Positions 42,611-50,930 are shown, counted from the first letter of the stretch. The stretch is DNA of 64,000 nucleotides from Flagellimonas_A sp039592695 (GCF_039592695.1 NZ_JBBUTK010000002.1:979436-1043435); one strand, 5' to 3'. Made by a program: numbers and translations. Notes: generated by a model from the letters alone, not told the origin.

Positions 42611-43495
42611 ATGATGAAAAGAAAATCCCACTTCAAGTTCACCAAGCAAGAACGAAGAGGGATTTTCTTTTTACTGCTCATCATAGTTCTTCTTCAGGGC
42701 GCTTATTTTTTTGTAAAATGGAATGCCATCGATAAAGATGATTCCAGTTTCGAAATTGATGAAGCCCAACAAGCAGCTATTGACAGTTTAAAAGCTATCG
42801 CCTCAAAGAAAAAGGCTGTTAAAACCTATCCCTTCAACCCGAATTTTATAACCGATTACAAAGGATATGCTTTGGGAATGTCTCCCGAAGAAATTGATAG
42901 GCTTCACAAGTTTCGCGAGAAAAATCTATATGTAAATTCTGCGGCAGAGTTTCAGCAGGTGACCCACGTTTCAGATTCATTGCTCAACGCAATTTCGCCC
43001 TACTTCAAATTCCCCGATTGGGTTGTGAAGCGTAAAAAGTCCACAATAAACAACAAACAGAAATTAAGCTCCCCTACTTTGGTGGGGCTGGGGGAAACTG
43101 TTACCGATTTAAATTCAGCAACGGCCGAACAGCTAAGATCAATACATGGTATTGGTGAAAAACTTTCTGCCCGAATTGTAAAGTTCAGAAATCGATTGGG
43201 AGGCTTTATGGTCAACGAACAGCTGTATGATGTCTACGGATTGGAACCCGAAGTCGTTGAACGGGCATTGGAGCATTTTCAGGTGCTGCATCCTCCAGAA
43301 ATCAAAAAAATAGATGTGAACACCGCTTCTATTGATGAACTGGCATCACTGGCCTATATCAGGTACGGCCTTGCCGAACGCATCATTGATTATCGGCAAC
43401 AAAACGGTAGAATCGATTCTCTTGACGAATTGGCTGCTGTTGAGGGCTTTCCAAAAGAAAAGATTGCCAGAATTGGGCTATATTTGTTGTTCTAA
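42611..43495 (+). CDS. Helix-hairpin-helix (ComEA-like) membrane-anchored protein
   Basis: A 294-residue protein with one N-terminal transmembrane helix (GIFFLLLIIVLLQGAYFFV). The C-terminal two thirds contain repeated helix-hairpin-helix units: LNSATAEQLRSIHGIGEKLS, DVYGLEPEVV and VNTASIDELASLAYI, typical of ComEA-type DNA-binding proteins in competence. With no other competence genes nearby, a DNA-binding role in uptake is inferred from the domain only. ATG at 42611 or 42614. It starts 10 bases after the symporter. Confidence 0.8.
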   Translation: MMKRKSHFKFTKQERRGIFFLLLIIVLLQGAYFFVKWNAIDKDDSSFEIDEAQQAAIDSLKAIASKKKAVKTYPFNPNFITDYKGYALGMSPEEIDRLHKFREKNLYVNSAAEFQQVTHVSDSLLNAISPYFKFPDWVVKRKKSTINNKQKLSSPTLVGLGETVTDLNSATAEQLRSIHGIGEKLSARIVKFRNRLGGFMVNEQLYDVYGLEPEVVERALEHFQVLHPPEIKKIDVNTASIDELASLAYIRYGLAERIIDYRQQNGRIDSLDELAAVEGFPKEKIARIGLYLLF

Positions 43496-43504
43496 AAAGT
43501 TGCA

Positions 43505-44710
43505 ATGAATTCCACATATTTCACCGAAGAACACCAACTGTTTCGCGAAAGCCTCAAGGTTTTTTTGCAAAAAGAAGTGGTGCCCCATGTTGATACATGG
43601 GAAGAAACAGGAAAAATAGACCCATCGATCTGGCAGAAAATTGGCGAGATGGGCTATTTTGGATTGGCAACCCACGAAGACTTCGGTGGCTTGGAGCTTG
43701 ACCTTTTTTACACCGCAATCTTTTTAGAAGAGCTTCAGAAAATCAACTCTGGCGGTTTTGCGGCAGCTATGTGGGCCCACGCATATCTGGCCATGACCCA
43801 TTTGAACAAGAATGCCAATGACGACCAAAAGAAAAGATATCTTGAGCCAAGCGTATCTGGCGAAAAAATAGGCTGCCTTGGCGTAACCGAACCTTTTGGG
43901 GGCAGTGATGTGGCCGGTATGCGAACCACGGCTGTGTTAAAAGGAGATTCGTACATCATCAACGGCTCAAAGACGTTTATTACCAACGGGGTCTATGGCG
44001 ACTATATCATTTTGGCGGCCAAAACCGACCCCAGTGCTGCCCATAAGGGGATGAGCCTTTTTATAGTTGACCGCCATAGTGACGGTGTTTCGGCGAATAA
44101 GCTCAACAAATTGGGTTGGAGGGCCTCAGACACCGCCGAGCTGGCCTTTGACAATGTGAAGGTTCCTGTGGAGAATTTGATTGGTGAAGAGGGACAAGGA
44201 TTTTCTTTTATCATGGAAGCATTTGCATTGGAACGTTTGGTAATGGCCATCAATGCGCACGCGAGGGCTGAATATGCATTGGAATATGCCATTCAGTACA
44301 TGTCAGAGCGAGAGGCCTTTGGCAAGACCATTGATCAATTTCAAGCGCTAAGGCACAAAGTGGCTGACCTACATGCCGATATTGAAATCTGCAAACAATA
44401 CAATTACGCTGTCACCGCTATGCTTGATAAAGGAACCTATGCGGTCAAAGAAGCCACGATCTCTAAATTGAAATCCACCAAAATGGCAGATGAGGTCATT
44501 TATAGCTGTTTGCAATTCTTGGGGGGGTACGGCTACATAGAAGATTACCCTATGGCCAGATTGTTGCGAGATAGCCGACTTGGGCCCATCGGTGGTGGTA
44601 CTTCTGAGATTTTAAGGGAGATTATAGCGAAAATCGTAATTGACAAAAAAGAATATAAGCCTCCTAAAAAAGAAATTGGGAAAAAAGATTTTAAGGTAAG
44701 TGTTTCTTAG
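43505..44710 (+). CDS. Acyl-CoA dehydrogenase
   Basis: A 401-residue flavoprotein of beta-oxidation that introduces the trans-2 double bond. CLGVTEPFGGSDVAGMRTTA is the FAD/substrate-binding signature, SYIINGSKTFITNGVYGDYI and QFLGGYGYIEDYPMARLLRD are also family hallmarks. The catalytic Glu likely falls in the C-terminal third (RDSRLGPIGGGTSEILREII). The chain-length class cannot be told. It is the last gene before rpsU, 9 bases after the helix-hairpin-helix gene. Confidence 0.93.
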   Translation: MNSTYFTEEHQLFRESLKVFLQKEVVPHVDTWEETGKIDPSIWQKIGEMGYFGLATHEDFGGLELDLFYTAIFLEELQKINSGGFAAAMWAHAYLAMTHLNKNANDDQKKRYLEPSVSGEKIGCLGVTEPFGGSDVAGMRTTAVLKGDSYIINGSKTFITNGVYGDYIILAAKTDPSAAHKGMSLFIVDRHSDGVSANKLNKLGWRASDTAELAFDNVKVPVENLIGEEGQGFSFIMEAFALERLVMAINAHARAEYALEYAIQYMSEREAFGKTIDQFQALRHKVADLHADIEICKQYNYAVTAMLDKGTYAVKEATISKLKSTKMADEVIYSCLQFLGGYGYIEDYPMARLLRDSRLGPIGGGTSEILREIIAKIVIDKKEYKPPKKEIGKKDFKVSVS

Positions 44711-44724
44711 AACGGATACATTTG

Positions 44725-44759
44725 TATATTTGCACTTCGAAATTTTAAAGAAAGGAGGT
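44725..44759 (+). promoter_or_regulatory. rpsU promoter and extended Shine-Dalgarno element
   Basis: TATATTTG at 44725-44732 is a consensus -7 box. AAAGGAGGT at 44751-44759 is fully complementary to the 16S anti-SD and sits 8 bases before the rpsU ATG. Such SDs are otherwise almost absent in this window. In Flavobacterium johnsoniae, bS21 on the ribosome hides the anti-SD, and this type of leader allows autoregulation of rpsU. Confidence 0.85.
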
Positions 44760-44767
44760 TGTAGCCA

Positions 44768-44962
44768 ATGTTGATAATACCAGTAAAAGAAGGCGAAAAT
44801 ATAGATAGGGCCCTGAAAAGGTTCAAGCGAAAATTTGACAAGACCGGCAGAATGCGCCAGTTGCGCAAGCGACAGCAATACACCAAGCCTTCGGTAAAAC
44901 GTAGAGCCGAAATTCAAAAGGCACAGTATATTCAAGGTCTCAAGGATAGCGAAGAACTTTAG
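44768..44962 (+). CDS. rpsU: Small ribosomal subunit protein bS21
   Basis: A 64-residue basic protein with the bS21 pattern: LIIPVKEGENIDRALKRFKR at the N-terminus followed by the lysine/arginine-rich KFDKTGRMRQLRKRQQYTKP. It binds the 3' end region of 16S rRNA on the platform. In Bacteroidota it helps cover the anti-SD, which explains why few genes use SDs. The extended SD 8 bases upstream is the expected self-regulation signal. A terminator follows at 44989. Confidence 0.97.
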   Translation: MLIIPVKEGENIDRALKRFKRKFDKTGRMRQLRKRQQYTKPSVKRRAEIQKAQYIQGLKDSEEL

Positions 44963-44988
44963 CATCCTTTCTTCCAAAATATATTCCA

Positions 44989-45017
44989 ATCCCGTTCAAA
45001 ACAGAGCGGGATTTTTT
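44989..45017 (+). terminator. Terminator after rpsU
   Basis: ATCCCGTTC pairs with GAGCGGGAT (one G-U), loop AAAACA, followed by six T. Confidence 0.85.
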
Positions 45018-45136
45018 CGTTAATGAAGTTCTTCATCAATTTTCTTAAGCCATTTCCCACTTTAAAAAGGGCTGAAGAAGATGGAATATTTTTTATTGGC
45101 CCATTTTGAATTGGGTAATGGTATTATCTTTGGTTG

Positions 45137-46027
45137 ATGTCTTTGGATGCCTTTCTTTCATATCTATCGCTTGAAAAAAATTACTCAAGCCACACCCTGA
45201 GTGCCTACAAAAGAGATCTAGAAGATTTTACGGCTTACCATGAGGAAGCATTTTTGACACCAGACATAGATAAGACAGATTACGGAAGCATTCGAAGCTG
45301 GATCGTAGAACTGGTCGGTAAAGGTCTCAAGAACCAGTCTGTCAATCGTAAAGTTGCTTCCTTGAAGGCCTACTACAACTTTTTGGTCAAAATAGGAGAA
45401 ATCAAAACCTCACCACTGAAAAAGCATAAAGCACTGAAGACCGAGAAGAAAATGGGGGTGCCTTTTTCAGAATTGGAAATGCAGCAGGTGTTGGTGCAGA
45501 TTCCCTTTGAAAATGATTTTGAGGGAATTCGAGATAAACTCATCATTGAACTGCTGTACGCAACAGGTATGCGCAGGGCTGAACTGGTCAATATAAGAAT
45601 GCAAGATGTTGACCTTCACCAAAGCACGCTTCGGGTCATCGGCAAACGAAATAAAGAACGAATCCTACCCATGCTTGCCTCGATTGTTGAGTCCATAAAT
45701 ACATATATGATAGAAAGAAACAAACTCGAATCCGTTGAAAATAACGAGTATCTTTTTTTAACCCCTCCCGGTCATAAAATTTATGAAACCCTTGTTTATC
45801 GTGTTATAAATAAGTACCTTAGTATGGTATCGCCAAAGGTGAAAAAGAGCCCACACGTACTGAGGCACACCTTTGCGACCCACTTGCTGAACAAAGGCGC
45901 AGATTTGAATGCCGTCAAAGAGCTACTGGGCCACTCTAGCTTGGCATCAACGCAAGTGTATACGCATAACAGCATAGCTGAACTCAAAAAAGCGCATTTA
46001 AAGGCCCATCCTAGAAATAAAAAATAA
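45137..46027 (+). CDS. xerC: Tyrosine recombinase XerC-like
   Basis: A 296-residue site-specific recombinase with the SAM-like N-terminal core-binding domain (about 1-85) and a catalytic domain containing the conserved set: Arg in ATGMRRAELVNI, His-x-x-Arg in HVLRHTFATHLLNKG, a second His in LLGHSSLAST and the nucleophile Tyr in VYTHNSI. Length and position between rpsU and hpf match chromosomal XerC that resolves dimers at dif. The ATG at 45137 is used instead of TTG one codon earlier. No att-like flanking repeats were seen, so not an integrase of an island. Confidence 0.93.
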   Translation: MSLDAFLSYLSLEKNYSSHTLSAYKRDLEDFTAYHEEAFLTPDIDKTDYGSIRSWIVELVGKGLKNQSVNRKVASLKAYYNFLVKIGEIKTSPLKKHKALKTEKKMGVPFSELEMQQVLVQIPFENDFEGIRDKLIIELLYATGMRRAELVNIRMQDVDLHQSTLRVIGKRNKERILPMLASIVESINTYMIERNKLESVENNEYLFLTPPGHKIYETLVYRVINKYLSMVSPKVKKSPHVLRHTFATHLLNKGADLNAVKELLGHSSLASTQVYTHNSIAELKKAHLKAHPRNKK

Positions 46028-46093
46028 CCCAGTCTTGGGCATTGTCTAACCCGCTCACCGATTTCTTTATCTGTGGGCACTAAAAACTGACAC

Positions 46094-46396
46094 ATGGAAG
46101 TAAATGCACAATCCGTAAATTTTGTTGCCGACCAAAAATTGCTTGATTTCATCAAGAACAGAATGAACAAACTGAACATTTTCTATGACAAGGTCATCAG
46201 TTCAGATGTGTATTTAAAAGTTGAAAATACCAGTGCGAAAGAGAACAAAATCGTCGAGATAAAAATCAATGTGCCACGCGATAAATTCATGGTCAAAAAA
46301 CAATGTAAATCTTTTGAAGAAGCGGTCGATTCTGCCTGCCATTCTTTAGAACGGCAACTTAAGAAAAAGAAAGAAAAACTGCGGGCGCACGCCTAG
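46094..46396 (+). CDS. hpf: Ribosome hibernation promoting factor (HPF/RaiA, short)
   Basis: A 100-residue protein of the short HPF/RaiA family. EVNAQSVNFVADQKLLDFIK begins the first strand and helix; the basic C-terminus LERQLKKKKEKLRAHA fits the rRNA-binding face. It binds the decoding site of 30S and inactivates ribosomes when growth stops. The C-terminal dimerisation domain of long HPF is absent. It lies 66 bases after xerC. Confidence 0.92.
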   Translation: MEVNAQSVNFVADQKLLDFIKNRMNKLNIFYDKVISSDVYLKVENTSAKENKIVEIKINVPRDKFMVKKQCKSFEEAVDSACHSLERQLKKKKEKLRAHA

Positions 46397-46418
46397 CCAA
46401 AATTTTTGGAAATTTGTT

Positions 46419-46447
46419 TTGAATCCTAAAATAAATATATACATTTG
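46419..46447 (+). promoter_or_regulatory. Promoter of the tRNA-tuf operon
   Basis: TACATTTG (46440-46447) matches the TAnnTTTG -7 box and TTG at 46419-46421 lies 18 bases upstream. It drives the tRNA cluster and probably tuf, tRNA-Trp and secE. Confidence 0.75.
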
Positions 46448-46451
46448 CAGT

Positions 46452-46476
46452 CCGTTAGAAATAACGGGCTTTTTTT
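46452..46476 (+). terminator. Hairpin with T run just after the tRNA-operon -7 box
   Basis: CCGTTA-GAAA-TAACGG followed by GC and seven T. It can serve as the hpf terminator, but it also starts about at the predicted transcription start of the tRNA operon. Confidence 0.7.
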
Positions 46477-46497
46477 GTGTTAAAAAATGCTGAAAAG

Positions 46498-46571
46498 GCC
46501 GATATAGCTCAGCTGGCTAGAGCAGCTGATTTGTAATCAGCAGGTCGTGGGTTCGAGTCCCTCTATCGGCT
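46498..46571 (+). tRNA. tRNA-Thr (anticodon TGT)
   Basis: A 74-base cloverleaf: acceptor GCCGATA/TATCGGC, D-arm GCTCAGCTGGCTAGAGC, anticodon loop TTTGTAA with TGT, variable loop and T-arm GTGGGTTCGAGTCCC. CCA is not encoded. Confidence 0.95.
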
Positions 46572-46595
46572 CGTAAGTTACTGAAAATCAAAAGA

Positions 46596-46678
46596 GGGGA
46601 GATACTCAAGCGGCCAACGAGGACAGACTGTAAATCTGTTGGTTTTCACCTTCGCAGGTTCGAATCCTGCTCTCCCCA
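46596..46678 (+). tRNA. tRNA-Tyr (anticodon GTA)
   Basis: An 83-base type II tRNA: acceptor GGGGAGA/TCTCCCC, anticodon loop CTGTAAA with GTA, and the long variable arm characteristic of bacterial tRNA-Tyr. CCA is not encoded. Confidence 0.95.
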
Positions 46679-46764
46679 CTACAAGAAGAGCTAAAAGTTC
46701 AGATTCCAAGTCAACAATGTGAGATTGGAATTTTTGATGTGAAATTTTGAAGTTGTTAACGAAT

Positions 46765-46837
46765 GCGGGAGTAGCTCAGTTGGTAGAGCGTCAGCCTTCC
46801 AAGCTGAATGTCGCCGGTTCGAACCCGGTCTCCCGCT
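46765..46837 (+). tRNA. tRNA-Gly (anticodon TCC)
   Basis: A 73-base cloverleaf: acceptor GCGGGAG/CTCCCGC, anticodon loop CTTCCAA with TCC, T-arm CCGGTTCGAACCCGG. CCA is not encoded. Confidence 0.95.
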
Positions 46838-46904
46838 CAAAAACCAAGGTAGCGTTCACGGTTTCTGACCTGAAAACCAACACCTTGAACCTGAAACCCA
46901 TTAA

Positions 46905-46976
46905 GCCGACGTAGCTCAGGGGTAGAGCGTTTCCTTGGTAAGGAAGAGGTCACGGGTTCAATTCCCGTCGTTGGCT
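46905..46976 (+). tRNA. tRNA-Thr (anticodon GGT)
   Basis: A 72-base cloverleaf: acceptor GCCGACG/CGTTGGC with a G-U pair, anticodon loop TTGGTAA with GGT. CCA is not encoded. It lies 51 bases before tuf, in the classical tRNA-tuf arrangement. Confidence 0.95.
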
Positions 46977-47027
46977 CAAAGAAAACGATTTGTACACTAA
47001 TATAAACTAAGATTAAAATTATTTAAC

Positions 47028-48215
47028 ATGGCAAAGGAAACTTTTGATCGTTCCAAACCGCACTTGAACATCGGTACCATTGGGCACGTAGATCATGGTA
47101 AAACCACATTGACCGCTGCGATTACAACCGTATTGGCAAACGCAGGTTTATCTGAGCTTAGAAGCTTCGATTCAATCGATAATGCTCCAGAAGAAAAAGA
47201 GAGAGGTATTACCATCAATACATCTCACGTTGAATATCAGACAGAGAACCGTCACTACGCACACGTTGATTGTCCTGGTCACGCCGATTACGTAAAGAAC
47301 ATGGTAACGGGTGCTGCCCAGATGGACGGTGCCATTTTGGTGGTTGCCGCAACTGATGGTCCTATGCCGCAAACTCGTGAGCACATTCTCTTGGGTCGCC
47401 AAGTAGGTATTCCAAGAATTGTTGTGTTCTTGAACAAAGTTGACATGGTTGACGACGACGAGCTTTTAGAGCTTGTTGAGATGGAAGTACGTGAGTTACT
47501 ATCTTTCTATGAATATGATGGTGACAACGGACCTGTTATCTCTGGATCTGCACTTGGTGCATTGAACGGTGAGCAAAAATGGGTCGATACCGTAATGGAG
47601 TTGATGAAAGCGGTTGACGAGTGGATCGAGCTTCCTAAAAGGGATGTTGATAAAGATTTCTTGATGCCCGTTGAAGATGTATTTACCATTACAGGTCGTG
47701 GTACAGTTGCGACCGGTCGTATTGAAACTGGTGTGGCAAATACAGGTGATGCTGTTGATATCATCGGTATGGGTGCCGAAAAATTAGGTTCTACCATTAC
47801 TGGTGTCGAGATGTTCCGTAAGATTTTGGATCGTGGTGAGGCTGGTGACAACGTAGGTATCCTTTTGAGAGGTATTGAAAAGACTGATATCAAAAGAGGT
47901 ATGGTTATCTGTAAGCCAGGCTCTGTAAAGCCACACGCCAAGTTCGAGGCTGAGGTCTATATCCTTAAGAAAGAAGAAGGTGGCCGTCACACGCCATTCC
48001 ACAACAACTACCGTCCTCAGTTTTACGTACGTACCACTGACGTTACAGGAAACATTAACCTTCCTGACGGAGTTGAAATGGTAATGCCCGGTGACAACTT
48101 GACCATTACTGTTGATTTGATCCAGCCCATCGCATTGAGCGTAGGTCTACGATTTGCTATCCGTGAAGGTGGTAGAACCGTAGGTGCGGGTCAGGTTACC
48201 AAGATTTTAGATTAA
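47028..48215 (+). CDS. tuf: Elongation factor Tu
   Basis: A 395-residue GTPase that brings aminoacyl-tRNA to the ribosome. G1 GHVDHGKTT, switch and G3 DCPGHADYVKNM, G4 NKVDMVD and SGSALGALNG are present; domains 2 and 3 follow to the C-terminal VGAGQVTKILD. The catalytic His of DCPGHADY is conserved. The gene lies within the tRNA cluster and between tRNA-Thr and tRNA-Trp, a common arrangement in Bacteroidota. Codon use is strongly biased, as expected of a highly expressed gene. Confidence 0.98.
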   Translation: MAKETFDRSKPHLNIGTIGHVDHGKTTLTAAITTVLANAGLSELRSFDSIDNAPEEKERGITINTSHVEYQTENRHYAHVDCPGHADYVKNMVTGAAQMDGAILVVAATDGPMPQTREHILLGRQVGIPRIVVFLNKVDMVDDDELLELVEMEVRELLSFYEYDGDNGPVISGSALGALNGEQKWVDTVMELMKAVDEWIELPKRDVDKDFLMPVEDVFTITGRGTVATGRIETGVANTGDAVDIIGMGAEKLGSTITGVEMFRKILDRGEAGDNVGILLRGIEKTDIKRGMVICKPGSVKPHAKFEAEVYILKKEEGGRHTPFHNNYRPQFYVRTTDVTGNINLPDGVEMVMPGDNLTITVDLIQPIALSVGLRFAIREGGRTVGAGQVTKILD

Positions 48216-48230
48216 TTCATTTAGAAATAG

Positions 48231-48277
48231 ATTACACTTAAGGGTGTCCCGCGTGGCGGGATACCTTTCGGTGTAAT
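48231..48277 (+). other. Two-part hairpin between tuf and tRNA-Trp
   Basis: Outer stem ATTACAC/GTGTAAT (48231-48237, 48271-48277) and inner stem GGTGTCCCGC/GCGGGATACC (48243-48252, 48256-48265), with no T run. It may mark a processing site separating tuf mRNA from tRNA-Trp. Confidence 0.6.
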
Positions 48278-48282
48278 TATAA

Positions 48283-48358
48283 ACGGGTGTAGCTCAGTTG
48301 GTAGAGCACTGGTCTCCAAAACCAGGTGTCGGGAGTTCGAGCCTCTCCTCCCGTGCCA
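48283..48358 (+). tRNA. tRNA-Trp (anticodon CCA), 3' CCA encoded
   Basis: A 73-base cloverleaf plus encoded CCA (48356-48358): acceptor ACGGGTG/CTCCCGT with one T-T mismatch, anticodon loop CTCCAAA with CCA, T-arm GGGAGTTCGAGCCTCTC. It ends 16 bases before secE, the usual tuf-trnW-secE order. Unlike the four tRNAs upstream, CCA is in the DNA. Confidence 0.95.
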
Positions 48359-48374
48359 GATAAGAGAAAAATAT

Positions 48375-48563
48375 ATGTTGACTTACGTAAAGGAATCTTG
48401 GGAAGAGCTTAAGAACAACGTTACTTGGCTCAATTGGGAGCAAGCTTCGAACCTGATGGTCATAGTGGCGGTCTTTTCCATTCTGTTTGCTTTGGCAACA
48501 TGGGGCGTCGATACACTTTTCAGTAAGTTGATCGCATTGTATTTTGAAAGATTAATAGGATAA
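48375..48563 (+). CDS. secE: Preprotein translocase subunit SecE
   Basis: A 62-residue protein with an amphipathic N-terminal helix (YVKESWEELKNNVTWLNW) and one transmembrane helix (LMVIVAVFSILFALATWGVD), the short one-TM SecE form. It stabilises SecY in the translocon. The ATG directly follows tRNA-Trp and the stop adjoins the nusG start without a gap. Confidence 0.93.
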   Translation: MLTYVKESWEELKNNVTWLNWEQASNLMVIVAVFSILFALATWGVDTLFSKLIALYFERLIG

Positions 48564-49118
48564 ATGATGTCGGAGGTTCTGGAGAAAAAATGGTATGTGG
48601 TTCGCGCTGTCAGTGGCCAAGAGAATAAAATCAAGGGCTATATTGAGAGCGAGGTTGAAAGAGCCGGCTTTGGTGATTATCTTGAAGAGGTCTTGGTGCC
48701 TACAGAAAAGGTAGTGCAAATCCGTAACGGAAAGAAAATCAACAAAGAGCGTACCTACTTTCCCGGTTACATCATGATCAAGGCCAATTTGGCAGGTGAG
48801 ATGATCCACATCATCCGTTCGATTACCAATGTCATCGGTTTTTTGGGCGAGACCAAAGGTGGTGACCCCGTTCCTTTGCGAAAAGCTGAGGTGAACCGAA
48901 TGCTTGGTAAGGTCGATGAGTTGGCAGTGAACACCGATAATGTGGCCATACCATTCATATTGGGCGAAACGGTCAAGGTAATCGATGGCCCATTCAACGG
49001 TTTTAATGGTACTGTTGAAAAAATCAATGAAGAAAAACGCAAGCTTGAGGTAATGGTGAAGATTTTTGGCAGAAAGACACCTTTAGAGCTGAGTTACATG
49101 CAAGTAGAAAAAGTATAA
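48564..49118 (+). CDS. nusG: Transcription termination/antitermination factor NusG
   Basis: A 184-residue protein with the NGN domain (KKWYVVRAVSGQENKIKGYI) and a C-terminal KOW domain (GETVKVIDGPFNGFNGTVEK). FPGYIMIKANLAGEM is the family signature. It contacts RNA polymerase and either Rho or ribosomal protein uS10. It starts immediately after secE; two ATG codons in a row are available at 48564 and 48567. Confidence 0.97.
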   Translation: MMSEVLEKKWYVVRAVSGQENKIKGYIESEVERAGFGDYLEEVLVPTEKVVQIRNGKKINKERTYFPGYIMIKANLAGEMIHIIRSITNVIGFLGETKGGDPVPLRKAEVNRMLGKVDELAVNTDNVAIPFILGETVKVIDGPFNGFNGTVEKINEEKRKLEVMVKIFGRKTPLELSYMQVEKV

Positions 49119-49190
49119 ATTTTTAGAGCTGTTACATATAAAAATTGTGTTGCTTCCAAAATTTGACACAATTCATTTTAATTAAAAACA

Positions 49191-49628
49191 ATGGCAAAAG
49201 AAGTAGATAAGGTTGTAAAACTACAAGTTAGGGGAGGTGCTGCGAATCCATCGCCACCGGTCGGACCCGCCTTAGGTGCTGCCGGTGTTAACATTATGGA
49301 GTTCTGCAAGCAGTTCAATGCGCGTACGCAGGACAAACAGGGCAAGGTTTTGCCCGTGGTTATCACCGTATTCAAAGACAAGTCTTTTGACTTTGTCGTA
49401 AAGACACCACCGGCGGCAGTTCAACTGATGGAAGCAGCTAAGATTAAAAAAGGATCTGGCGAACCTAACAGAGTAAGGTCGGGGTCGGTTACTTGGGATC
49501 AAGTAAAGACCATCGCAGAAGACAAAATGGCCGATTTGAATGCATTTACCGTAGAATCTGCAATGAACATGGTTGCAGGTACGGCACGTTCAATGGGCCT
49601 GAAGGTCGCTGGCAAAAGACCTTTTTAA
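49191..49628 (+). CDS. rplK: Large ribosomal subunit protein uL11
   Basis: A 145-residue protein: VVKLQVRGGAANPSPPVGPA at the N-terminus, PPAAVQLMEAAKIKKGSGEP in the hinge and the C-terminal MVAGTARSMGLKV. It forms the base of the GTPase-associated stalk on 23S rRNA. A gap of 72 bases separates it from nusG. Confidence 0.97.
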   Translation: MAKEVDKVVKLQVRGGAANPSPPVGPALGAAGVNIMEFCKQFNARTQDKQGKVLPVVITVFKDKSFDFVVKTPPAAVQLMEAAKIKKGSGEPNRVRSGSVTWDQVKTIAEDKMADLNAFTVESAMNMVAGTARSMGLKVAGKRPF

Positions 49629-49648
49629 AATCTTAAAAGCAATTTATA

Positions 49649-50338
49649 ATGGCTAGATTAAGTAAAAAGCAAAAAGAGGCACATGCCAAAATTGATAGAA
49701 ATAAACTCTATTCTTTGGAAGAAGCTTCAGCTTTGGTAAAAGAAATCACCAACGTAAAATTTGACGCATCCATTGATTTGGCAATTCGCCTGGGCGTTGA
49801 CCCACGAAAGGCCAACCAAATGGTACGCGGTGTCGTCACCTTACCACACGGTACGGGTAAAGACGTGAAAGTTTTGGCGTTGGTCACCCCGGATAAGGAA
49901 GCGGAAGCAAAAGAAGCTGGTGCAGACTATGTAGGGTTGGATGAGTATTTGGATAAAATCAAAGGCGGTTGGACGGATGTTGACGTTATCGTCACCATGC
50001 CAAGCGTCATGGGCAAATTAGGTCCTTTGGGAAGAATTTTAGGCCCAAGGGGATTGATGCCCAATCCGAAAACGGGTACCGTGACCATGGATGTGGGCAA
50101 AGCGGTTTCTGATGTAAAAGGCGGTAAAATCGATTTTAAGGTCGATAAAACCGGTATCGTTCATGCAGCCATCGGCAAGTCATCGTTCACGGCCGACAAG
50201 ATTGCAGGCAATGCCAAAGAATTGATTGACACCTTGGTAAAAATGAAGCCGACTGCGGCAAAGGGCGTTTACATGAAGAGTATCTACATGTCAAGCACCA
50301 TGAGCCCCAGCGTTCAATTAGACCCTAAAGCAGTTTAA
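49649..50338 (+). CDS. rplA: Large ribosomal subunit protein uL1
   Basis: A 229-residue protein with FDASIDLAIRLGVDPRKANQ, RGVVTLPHGTGK, LGRILGPRGLMPNPKTGTVT and the C-terminal region GVYMKSIYMSSTMSPS. It forms the L1 stalk and in many bacteria represses its own rplKA mRNA. It starts 20 bases after rplK; I did not identify a clear L1-binding mimic by eye. Confidence 0.97.
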   Translation: MARLSKKQKEAHAKIDRNKLYSLEEASALVKEITNVKFDASIDLAIRLGVDPRKANQMVRGVVTLPHGTGKDVKVLALVTPDKEAEAKEAGADYVGLDEYLDKIKGGWTDVDVIVTMPSVMGKLGPLGRILGPRGLMPNPKTGTVTMDVGKAVSDVKGGKIDFKVDKTGIVHAAIGKSSFTADKIAGNAKELIDTLVKMKPTAAKGVYMKSIYMSSTMSPSVQLDPKAV

Positions 50339-50363
50339 CCAACGGTAGTTTAAAGATTTTACA

Positions 50364-50879
50364 ATGACAAGAGAAGAAAAAGCAACTGTAATTGAAGACT
50401 TGACTGCCCAGTTGGCCGAGAATACCACCATTTATTTGGCAGACATCTCGGGTCTTGATGCCATGACCACTTCAGATTTGAGAAGGGCATGTTTCAAGGC
50501 GAACGTTAAACTGGCCGTGGTCAAGAACACCTTGCTTGCAAAAGCAATGGAAGCATCTGAAAAAGAGTTTGGCGAGCTTCCTGAAGTATTGAAGGGCAAT
50601 ACCTCTTTGATGTTTTCAGAAACAGGCAATGTGCCTGCAAAACTCATCAAAAATTTCAGAAAAAAATCAGATAGGCCCCTTTTGAAGGGTGCATTTATTG
50701 AAGAGGCGATTTTCGTTGGCGACGACAAACTCGATACTTTGGTGAGCATCAAATCCAAAGAAGAGATCATCGGCGACATCATTGGCTTACTGCAGTCACC
50801 TGCCAAGAATGTTATTTCTGGCTTGAAATCAGGTGGTGGCAAATTGGCCGGTATCCTCAAGACACTATCTGAACGATAA
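50364..50879 (+). CDS. rplJ: Large ribosomal subunit protein uL10
   Basis: A 171-residue protein with the N-terminal VIEDLTAQLAENTTIYLADI, LRRACFKANVKLAVVKNTLL and the C-terminal helix carrying L7/L12. It anchors L7/L12 dimers to the stalk base. The leader is only 25 bases, too short for the large autoregulatory L10 leader found in Firmicutes and Proteobacteria. Confidence 0.97.
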   Translation: MTREEKATVIEDLTAQLAENTTIYLADISGLDAMTTSDLRRACFKANVKLAVVKNTLLAKAMEASEKEFGELPEVLKGNTSLMFSETGNVPAKLIKNFRKKSDRPLLKGAFIEEAIFVGDDKLDTLVSIKSKEEIIGDIIGLLQSPAKNVISGLKSGGGKLAGILKTLSER

Positions 50880-50930
50880 TTTGTACGCACTAAAACAACA
50901 TATTTAAAATTTTATTTAAACGATAGAAAA

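Noticed and set aside
45137..46027. XerC as integrase of a mobile island
   Set aside because: Neighbours are rpsU, hpf, tRNAs and tuf; no att-like repeats, so it is the chromosomal recombinase.
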